The notes under the pieces: generated by a model
Databases searched by the model: none
Seen by the model: only the letters and a program-made list of their open reading frames with translations
What the model was told of the DNA's origin: nothing
Shown here: positions 56,341-64,000 of the stretch, in pieces
Layout: each line of letters starts with the position of its first letter
Position numbering within the stretch: the first letter of the stretch is position 1
Source of the DNA: Blastomussa wellsi
Taxonomy: Eukaryota > Cnidaria > Anthozoa > Scleractinia > Plerogyridae
DNA: 64,000 nucleotides
Direction: 5' to 3'
NCBI GenBank assembly: GCA_947652115.1
Contig: OX393561.1
Location: 33,338,381 to 33,402,380 of the forward strand
Position numbers and translations under genes: made by a program

Positions 56341-56715
56341 TTTCCTTTTCAAATAAAGTTGAAGTCCATGAAAGCGAAGCTGGCGGAGACAGCTTGTATA
56401 AAATTCTATAACTTTTAGATTATACAACAGCAAGGATTCTTTTACTTGCCGGCGACGGAGCCGTTCACATGCAGCGAAAATCGCCGGTCGCTGGCCGAAA
56501 AGGAAAAAAGTTCTACGAAAAAAGGTTACTCCTATACAAAGTTATAAAGAAAAAACGATTTTATGAATTAATTATCTCTTATTCAGTGGAAGCTCTCAAC
56601 AAATTGTCATGATCAATTAAACTACCATTAAAAGTCACGTGATAGAAGCGCAGCATGTTTTGCTTTGCATTCCACGATTAGTCTGTCACGCGTAATCGAT
56701 TTTTTGAAGTGGAAG

Positions 56716-56952
56716 ATGTCTTCAAAAAAGAAACGCAAAAGATCGTTTTCAAGTGCGAAGAAGGCACCGAAACGGAAAACCTCAAAAGTACTTCATAACG
56801 AATGGGCCGAAGCGCTGGCCGCTAGTGATAATAAATTGCTAGAACTGACGGTCTCGACGAAGAGCAAGACTTATTTTTATAATAATAAATTTTTTGAAGC
56901 TTCATTCTCAAGGATTACATTACATGGTATAATACATTACAATAAATTATAA
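56716..56952 (+). CDS. Small basic ORF, unrecognised
   Basis: A 78-residue frame starting MSSKKKRKRSFSSAKKAPKR with a strongly basic nuclear-localisation-like N-terminus, then a neutral stretch. An upstream in-frame methionine is at 56665. No homologue is recognised and no splice partner found. It may be the first exon of a gene or transposon remnant. A Ser/Asp repeat reading on the minus strand at 57001-57090 could be part of the same remnant. Confidence 0.25.
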   Translation: MSSKKKRKRSFSSAKKAPKRKTSKVLHNEWAEALAASDNKLLELTVSTKSKTYFYNNKFFEASFSRITLHGIIHYNKL

Positions 56953-57390
56953 GAACAAGACACGAAGCGGTTCACGTTTTCAGTGCCAGCCGTTTGAGAC
57001 TTAAAGGAAAGCGTAAGAGACGGAATCACAAGAGTCCGAATCAGAAGAGTCAGAATCACAAGAGATTTGGCGCTTTGCAGCTACACGGCCGATTGTCCGT
57101 CCGCACTTCGCTGACATTCTGAATAGCCATCTAATATATACAGTACAACTGCTAATAGTAGGTGTAAAAGGCGGTCTTACCCTGATACTTTCATTTCCGA
57201 AAGCATGGTTTCTTTTGCGGATTCGCCGTTCAAATTCCACTGGCTTCCTCCATCGCGCTTTTTGGATCCCTTACTTTGGGCCTTCGGCAGCTTAAAGTGT
57301 AGCGGAGAAACAGAGAGCGTTGTTGATATTTCCCGCCAGAAACAGCATTTGAGACCGCTTTGGGGGACGATTTGTAAATGCGAGCTCTAT

Positions 57391-57777
57391 AGAGCGTTTT
57401 CACGTGACGTCATAAAATTCTAAAATCCAAAACCAAAGAGCGACCAGACTTTTTATACTCATCAGGCATAAGGGGTGCTAAATTTTTATCTGTGTACAAC
57501 TTTTCAGCTCAACAGCGTCCTTCGTTTGGAAACTAGCGCAATTTGAATTTCAGTGTTATGGCGGTGTGGGACTTACAGTTACGATCATGCATGTCGAAAA
57601 ACACATACTTATCTCGCAAGATTTAGCCATTTTAGAAGTTTAAGTATTAGGAAAAGTGTTTATATGAACATTTGTTTGTTCAAAACAGGTACCCAGTCGC
57701 CAAGATAACCAAAGTAAACTCCAGATGTTTACACTATTTCCGGCCGCCATGTTGGTGTTCTACTGAGGTACACCAAT

Positions 57778-57808
<31 letters not shown>

Positions 57809-57972
57809 TGTGCGAGACATTTCGACCAATATCTGAAGTTTGGAACAACGCACACGGCTGAAACTTGGAGAAGTGTTTTCTTTATTTATATTCTATAATG
57901 TCGTAGTTTCTTGACTCTGTCCACTGAATGGTTTTTGATTTATTTTTTTGGTCACGTGAGTGAAAACGCTCC
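57391..57972. mobile_element. MITE with GAGCGTTTTCAC ends (~580 bp)
   Basis: The left end AGAGCGTTTTCACGTGACGT and the right end CACGTGAGTGAAAACGCTCC are inverse across the GAGCGTTTTCAC core. Inside is a hairpin GCCGCCATGTTGGTG paired with CACCAATATGGCGGC (57743-57784). The CACGTGAC core and GGCGGC motifs are shared with 55805-55977, indicating related families. Confidence 0.65.
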
Positions 57973-58244
57973 ATTGTCTAACTATTGCCCTCACATTATC
58001 GATCATCAGGTAATTACTTTTCACACGTTTTTAGATCTAATCTCCCTACACCGGAAAAACGCCCTAAAGTACATTTTGCTTTATTTCTCAAAAATAAAAT
58101 TTCAACGAATGAGGCACACGTTTCCAGTTCGTTTACAGCGAGTTTTCATTCTTTTTCGCTTAAATTTGGCTCAGAATGTTGCCCGATAATGTGACCAAAA
58201 AAAAAACGTGTCGGGGAATTTTTATTTTTTGCTTCCTTCGAAAG

Positions 58245-58378
58245 AGGTTAGAGCTAAAGAGGTTAGCGCAACATTTTATTGCAATGTTTTAGTTTCATTT
58301 AACCACTTTGAACTGAACATTCTATGTAATGTTTTTCTAGAAAATTGGGTTCAAGGGAGGCACTAAGAGTTTTAAATG
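58245..58378 (+). pseudogene. Relic of the GT31 exon-intron junction
   Basis: The sequence AAAGAGGTTAGCGCAACATT through GGCACTAAGAG aligns colinearly with 50352-50470, which is the end of GT31 exon 1 and start of its intron. Matches include AGTTTCATT and AGAAAATTGG. Similarity is roughly three quarters by eye, much lower than between the collagen/Ig copies. Neither GT31 exon 2 nor the rest of exon 1 is nearby. Confidence 0.6.
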
Positions 58379-58483
58379 ATCAAAAATGTAACGCCTATGG
58401 CCTCGTCCAATGTAGCAGTCCTCGGAATTTTTTCTCATCCAATTATTTTCAAATTGGACAGCATGTAGTCCTATTACATATAC

Positions 58484-61400
58484 TAACTGATATACAGATT
58501 TGGAAAGATTTTCTTAACTTTTTGACTCCTGGATTCCGAAAGCAGGCCCTCGGTAAACTATGCTGTATTAAGATGGCTCTGGCACACGAACAACGGTCGA
58601 TAAAACCCAATGAAGTTATCATTGAAATAAAACCTGAGCGGTAATGTGGTGCTGTTTATCACGTATGGTCCTAACTTTCAGAGTTTGACCATTCAAATGA
58701 AAGCTATTGTGCAATTACTTTAATGTGCACTGTTTGTTATGCTGAACACGATAGTTCCAGCTTTAGGCTGTGCATGAAACCCCTTGTGTGTGAGTATATA
58801 ATAATCTGCGAGTTGTGCAGTTGAATAATGATCAATGAACCGGAAGGTAACTTTCTAATAACATTTGCCCCTCCCCTCCCCTCTCAAACGATGAATCAAT
58901 TTGACCTGGGTAATTATAGAATATTATACTTCCTGTGATACTGAATCTTCATTTCATGAACACGCCAAAACACATCCTTGCGTATCGGTTAACGTAAAGA
59001 TTCATATCACATTTCGATCACCCAAAATAAGACCATCAGCTTTACATCGCCCAATTTTACTGATCTGCAAGCAGCTTAACGCCTGTTAGATACATTTGAA
59101 ATCATAAGTTTACAGCGGCGACAGTTGCAATGATGAAACAACAAGAAAAAGAAAGGACGATCAGCAGACAGACACTGCACCGCTTGTGTTCCGGGTCAGG
59201 TTTGCTGTTGTCTGTTATGTGTTGTATCGGGCTAATTCACGTGGAACTCAGAATACAAGAAAATCACCGATTGATATCACACTCAGTGACATTCTGTGAT
59301 AAGATGGAGACAGAAATCCTTCGAAAAGTACAACAAAACTACGAAAGATGGCACGTTATGGCAACGGGTCGCCATTGGCAAGCGCCCAAAGGTTGGTTTA
59401 GTTATGTTACTGAACTTTGCAACAGTATACGTTCGCCTCCAGTCCAAGGATGAACAGACTTTAAGTGGAATTTTTTCCTAACACAAATAGGTATACACGA
59501 CATAAAGAATGGATAGACGATAAATAAAACCGACAGTAAATAAAACCGAAAATATTTACCGACAGGCTGCATCATACAAACCATTGAATGTCACAGAATG
59601 ATACACAGTGCACTATGTTTAAAAATTGGCGTTAATTTTGCAGGTGTGCAGGACAGCATTTCCCGACAAAAACGCTCATCATCCGATGATTCACAACAGA
59701 AACCAGACCTAACAGCTTCTGAAGTGCGACTGATGATCAAACAAGAATTTGGAATGTTGCAGAACCAAGTCTGTGCTAAAGGTCACACGCTCTGCCGCAC
59801 AGGGCCAAAAGGCAACACTGGACGACGAGGAAGACCGGGGATCCGGGGGAGACAAGGTCCCCCAGGGAGGCCCGGGTCAAGCGGATTCCCTGGCAAACAT
59901 GGGCCAATAGGATCTCAGGGACCGATGGGCATTAAGGGGGAGGTGGGAGTGCCGGGAGTCCGAGGTCCCGTAGGTCCTCGAGGCCCGTCGGGTATGAAAG
60001 GTGACAAAGGTGAACCGGGCCAGTCCATCTCGGCTCCATTTCTGCTGCAGCGTCCCGTTGGAACGACAGTCAATGAAAGTCAGACAGCCATCTTGAAATG
60101 TACAGCGGATGGTAATCCAAATCCAAAAGTCACATGGTCAAAGCTGAATTCATCGCTGCCTGTTGATCGTCACGTGGTAGACTCCAGTGGCGCACTGTCT
60201 GTGAAGGCCGTTAGGCCTGGAGATGACGGATTTTACAGCTGCAGAGCTGAAAATTTGCTGGGACAAGTAAATGCTTCAGCGAAATTAACTGTTCAATGTA
60301 AGTCTACAAATAATTTAAATATTTCGAAAAGACTAGTTGTAGTAAATTAAAAAAAGAAATCCTTTGTTAAGGCAGGTAGAAGAATTTTGCAAGCATTTGT
60401 TCCATCCAAAGAATTAATTTGTATTTAAGACTCAGAGAAACGTTTCTTATCAAGTATTGCTTGATTCCGTGAAAAATGGGTCGAAACGAAACAGTACATC
60501 ACAGGGTAAAATTTGACAGGATATGTACTGAGATCAACGAAATAGAATTTAAAAGTAAAATAACATTTACAGATATTTTTTATAACCACCTGAGTGTTGG
60601 TTAAAAGTGCACGCATTTTTGATTTTTTTTAACACCTGAAGAAAAATGTCTCTCTCTTTTCCTTTCAACAGACGCTCCTAAACTTTCATTGTCAACCAAT
60701 CGATTGATGGCTGAAGAGAAACAAAACGTCACCATCGCCTGCAGTGCTACTGGTCAGCCCCTTCCCAGTATCACGTGGTCCAGATCAGTGGGCAGTTTGC
60801 CTGAAGACAGAGCTGAAGTGATGAACGGAACCCTGACAATTTACAGTGTGACAAGGAACGACGGTGGAATATACATTTGTAAAGCAGAGAATATTATGGG
60901 ATCAGCAACAGACACTGCTCAAGTCGTGATATTTTCGCCTCTGCGGTTCAAAATCCGTCCTCCTCAAGAGATGAGCCCTGTTATTGGTTTCAGCGTTTAT
61001 CTGCCGTGTGCAGCTGAGAGTGACCTGAGAAGTACAATCACTTGGACAAAGGATGGCAAGTCTCCACTTCCTGTAGAGTCCAATGTTCTACAGAATGGAA
61101 CACTGCTTATTCAGAACATCAAGAAATCACACGAAGGATCTTACACCTGCTTAGCGACGAATGCTCTGTCGACAATAGAAGCTGAAGTCAAAATAAATTC
61201 TCCAGTTTTTGCGACTTCTTGTTCTGTGATCAGAAAATACGCCAGCAGTGTAAGTGCAAATTACGTCATTGATCCGGATGGCAAGGGAGGCCTGACAGCT
61301 TTTACAGTTTACTGTGACATGAGTGACAAGAATGGAGTTGGCGTGACAGTAATCAGTCACGACAGTGAGAGCAGAAGACACGTGCAGGGATGTGAATCTC

Positions 61401-61810
61401 CTGGTTGTTATTCACGTGACATTCACTACACTGGAGCGAGTCTGTCCCAACTGGGGAGTCTGGGTAGAGTCTCCTCACACTGTGAACAGTTTATCAAGTA
61501 TGAGTGTTATAACTCAATGATGTTCAGAGGAGCGCATGCATGGTGGGTGTCACGTGACTCTAACAAGGTGACGTATTGGGGCGGAGCATCACCTAGTAGT
61601 GGTAAGTGCGCATGCGGGATGACCAACTCATGCGCGGACTCCAGTTATGGTTGTAACTGTGATAAGAATGACTACGTTTGGCGCGAAGACAGCGGTCTCC
61701 TGACTGACAAGACACATCTTCCAGTTAAACAGCTCAGGTTTGGAGATACAAGCATTGACGAAGAAGGTTACCACACACTGGGAAAACTGAAGTGCTATGG
61801 CATAGCATAA
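58484..61810 (+). repeat. Segmental duplication, copy 2
   Basis: Direct tandem copy of 52004-55309, separated from it by about 3.2 kb. It differs by small insertions (for example about 70 bp in intron 1, near 59410-59490). It ends at the gene's stop codon. Confidence 0.9.
59133..61810 (+). CDS. Type II collagen-Ig-fibrinogen-like membrane protein, copy 2, intact
   Basis: Paralogue of the gene at 52692 with all three exons intact: 59133-59391, 59644-60297 and 60672-61810. It encodes 683 residues. Exon sizes equal copy 1 exactly (259, 654 and 1139 bp to the ancestral stop). A methionine codon directly upstream at 59130 is an alternative start; I use 59133 because it is conserved in copy 1. Features are a membrane anchor (22-39), RQKR (94-97), 25 Gly-X-Y triplets (140-214), three Ig domains and a cysteine-rich fibrinogen-like domain (about 495-683) with [13 protein letters not shown] and [10 protein letters not shown]. 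Collagen triplets suggest trimerisation, and the basic site suggests release of the ectodomain; both are inferences. It resembles gliomedin and FREP-type proteins in layout but matches neither in full. Confidence 0.92.
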
Positions 61811-62929
61811 ACACTCTCAAAAAATACTAACACCAGCAACATACTCACTATTTGCAATGATCAAATCTGATTTCTTTGGGGGAGACGTTTCGCTTTGTAT
61901 TTATCAAAAGATCATCATAAGGGTAGCAAAAATATATTTCGCACAAATAGCTCGCTTAAACATGGGAAGTATAGAAGCAATTGAGGATAATAAGTCATTG
62001 ACCTGCGTGTTTTAAGATTTCGATCTTCATAGTCAGAGAAATAAGAAAAGGAAAAAACTTTGTGTCAGATAAAGAAATGTCAGTGGCAGCTTTGTGAACA
62101 ACTGCAGTGTAAACAATCATGACATAAAGAAGTAAAATATACAAGGCGCGCTTTTTCTTGTCTAATTGCAGTCGGTGTTTTATGTACCAATTCTTCTGTA
62201 CTCTTTTGCACATAGCAACAACGAGCACTATTTTTCAAATCCTACTTCAGGTTCCATAGCATCTGTAGAAACAGTGAATGCAATCAGGAGGCTCGGTCCG
62301 TTGTCGATGATCCCTGCTTCTTATTATCCGGCCATAAGGATTTTGCCTCTCCGTAATGTTACCGGTTTCAACATTTGTACCAAAAAACTGATAGGAAAAG
62401 ATTTGATCGCTTCATATGTCAAAAAAGATGCTGTATGTTATTGTTTTTGTTTGGTGTCTAAAGAGCCCTCTATCCCCGAAAAAGAACAAGTAAGACAGTG
62501 AAAGCTGCTGAAGATACATTTTTGTTTGACGAACGAGTTGAATCGAATATTTCCAGGAATGTTGGTGGGCGATTCCGAGCAAGCGTTCTACTTGAACTTT
62601 TAAAGACAGCAGCAAGAAAACTTCGAATTCGGCAGCACACAAAAAGCGACTAAAATGGGTTCGATTTCAGTAAATGGTATGTTCTGCTTAAAGGGAATCT
62701 CCACTCTTTTGTAAAATTGACCTTAAATTGTTTGTAGCAATGCCTAAATTTCACATTTTACCGGACAAAAGAGAAATATGATTTAATAGCAACAAAACAT
62801 GGAAAAGATTATTGCTTTTAAATTTCCCGCACGCCGCCAGTTTGGATTTGATGACGTGTTGTGGTTCAGCTGAGGAAAGCCTTTAATTTCACCATCATCC
62901 CCCTTGTCAGCAAAAGTTATCTTTTTCAA

Positions 62930-63336
62930 AGTTGTGCTCGTCGTCTTCTAAGTCTATCTTGATTTTCTTTAGACCGAGGCCTGCCTGGAAAAGAACTTGT
63001 TCCTCAGTAGAAGTGGGAATTTTGCTTTGGTGGCGATCAGCAACACAAACGAAGTTAACTGTCCAACTCCTTTTCGCAACTGCCTTTTTTTGTGATCAAC
63101 CCTTCTACTATTACGGCCATTAAACAGAGCCATGCGTTCCTGGGGAACATTTGATGCCACTCACGCGCACGATCTGTTTCAGTGGCGGCACAAAGATCAC
63201 GGATCTCCGATCGTTGTTACACCTAAACGAGAAAGCTCTTCATCCGTCAATGCTGCCACGTTTGCAGGCTCAATTCTTTCAGCTGAAAATTGTGGAAGCA
63301 GAGAATACAAGCTGACCTCTTTCAGAATGGCTTCCA
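62930..63336 (-). pseudogene. Broken SAM-domain-like ORF
   Basis: From the ATG at 63334-63336 (minus) the frame reads MEAILKEVSLYSLLPQFSAE then RIEPANVAALTDEELSRLGV. This is the helix pattern and LT-EEL-LGV spacing of a SAM domain. It stops at TGA about 63199. The apparent continuation, with FNGRNSRRVDHKKRQLRK, follows in another frame, and an acidic IDLEDDEHNFEKD stretch in a third. Several frameshifts mark it as a pseudogene. SAM-domain ORFs of this kind may be multi-copy and element-associated, but I cannot confirm that here. Confidence 0.5.
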
Positions 63337-63523
63337 TGATTTTGTGTAGTTTTCACACCGAAGTATTTTCTTCCGCCGTCTTGTTACTTTGACAGAGTAG
63401 GCAATGGACCCTACAATAAAAACTGGTTAAACGGGTTCTTAAAGATGAGAGGGACGTGGATAATAATGTTTGACACCTGAAGTAAACTCGACTTGCCAAA
63501 AATAGAACCGCACCACATAATGG

Positions 63524-63822
63524 TGAAACCACAACACATCATGATACAACCACATAAAGAAATAACCACACCACATAATGAAATAACCAGACCACGTAAT
63601 GACAAGACCGCAGCACCTAATGAAGTAACATCAGCACATAATGATAAAACCACATCACATAACGAAGCAACCACATAACATAATGATCAAACCTCACCAC
63701 ATCGTAAAGTAACTTCAACACATAATGATTAAACCACATCACATAACGAAGGAACCTCATAACATAATGATGAAACCACGTCACATAATGACAAAACCTC
63801 ATAACGTAATGATTAACGATAA
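63524..63822. repeat. Minisatellite of ~22-bp CACATAATGA units
   Basis: About thirteen units of the form AACCACATCACATAATGATG occur with variable 3-4 base changes. All long frames across it in both strands are repeat-derived. Confidence 0.85.
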
Positions 63823-64000
63823 CATAAGGCAGTTATGGCTTTCCATAGAATTGCGACAATATTTCCGTGGAGTAAACCAGATTATAAAGCTAGAAAACTA
63901 CCTACAAGGAAAGAATTGCCCTTCCAATATGAGCCCGCGATACAATTGGACGTGATAAAATTAAAAACCACGTGATTTTTATTGTGAGCTATAGGGTAAC

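Larger units (their letters stand above)
55310..59132. other. Interval between the two collagen/Ig gene copies
   Basis: No host gene is recognised. It holds the repeat shared with 39221-39490, two CACGTGACGTCA-type MITEs, a small basic ORF, a relic of the GT31 intron, and from 58484 the upstream part of duplicated copy 2. Other frames are short and featureless. Confidence 0.55.
61811..64000. other. Terminal interval, no intact gene
   Basis: A 111-residue plus frame (62166-62501) lacks recognisable domains. A broken SAM-like ORF and a minisatellite are listed separately. Sequence from 62650 to 62930 is AT-rich without a pattern I recognise. Confidence 0.5.

Noticed and set aside
63411..63802. 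Repetitive Leu/Tyr/Val-rich minus-strand frames
   Set aside because: They are translations of the ~22-bp minisatellite.
63524..63822. Spaced repeats resembling a CRISPR array
   Set aside because: Units are contiguous and degenerate with no unique spacers, and the DNA is eukaryotic.

Overview
This window is animal nuclear DNA and almost certainly comes from a cnidarian, most likely an anthozoan such as a stony coral or sea anemone. The evidence is AT-rich sequence, many short exons with canonical GT/AG introns, a venus kinase receptor (an invertebrate receptor tyrosine kinase), collagen/Ig/fibrinogen-like surface proteins, and introns full of small inverted-repeat elements. There are no bacterial features (operons, ribosome binding sites, CRISPR). 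Exons below were assembled by hand from splice signals, reading-phase continuity and protein family patterns; no transcript data were available.

Layout. (1) Positions 1-22024, minus strand: a cytochrome-b5 front-end fatty acid desaturase (delta-5/delta-6 type). Thirteen coding exons are in the window; the last exon or exons, with the third histidine box, lie beyond base 1. Its introns hold an almost intact young Ty3/gypsy LTR retrotransposon (2559-7139, single gag-pol ORF), three tRNA-derived SINE copies of one family plus one of another, a LINE relic, and many MITEs. (2) 22025-30743: about 8.7 kb with no recognisable host gene, holding a short tandem repeat, a 0.8 kb inverted-terminus element with a small ORF, two Mutator-like MITEs (one nested in another MITE) and a hAT-like MITE. 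(3) 30744-46698, plus strand: a complete 18-exon receptor tyrosine kinase with signal peptide, a periplasmic-binding-protein type 2 (glycine-betaine-binding-like) domain, a Venus flytrap domain, a transmembrane helix and an insulin-receptor-like kinase. The call is a venus kinase receptor with an extra N-terminal ligand-binding module. (4) 46699-50014: intergenic, with an AAT microsatellite. (5) 50015-51613, plus strand: a two-exon GT31 family beta-1,3-glycosyltransferase. (6) 52004-55310 and 58484-61810, plus strand: a tandem duplication of a three-exon gene for a type II membrane protein with collagen, three Ig domains and a fibrinogen-like C-terminal domain of the contactin-associated-protein type. 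Copy 2 is intact; copy 1 has a stop codon 53 residues before the end. (7) 61811-64000: a broken SAM-domain-like ORF and a minisatellite.

The genes do not form a pathway. The desaturase belongs to polyunsaturated fatty acid synthesis at the ER, the kinase to ligand sensing at the cell surface, GT31 to Golgi glycan synthesis, and the collagen/Ig pair to adhesion or recognition at the cell surface. The most unusual items are the tandem ligand-binding modules on the receptor kinase, the collagen-Ig-fibrinogen tandem pair with a decaying copy, and a set of TA-target MITE families with different sequences but one shared end design.
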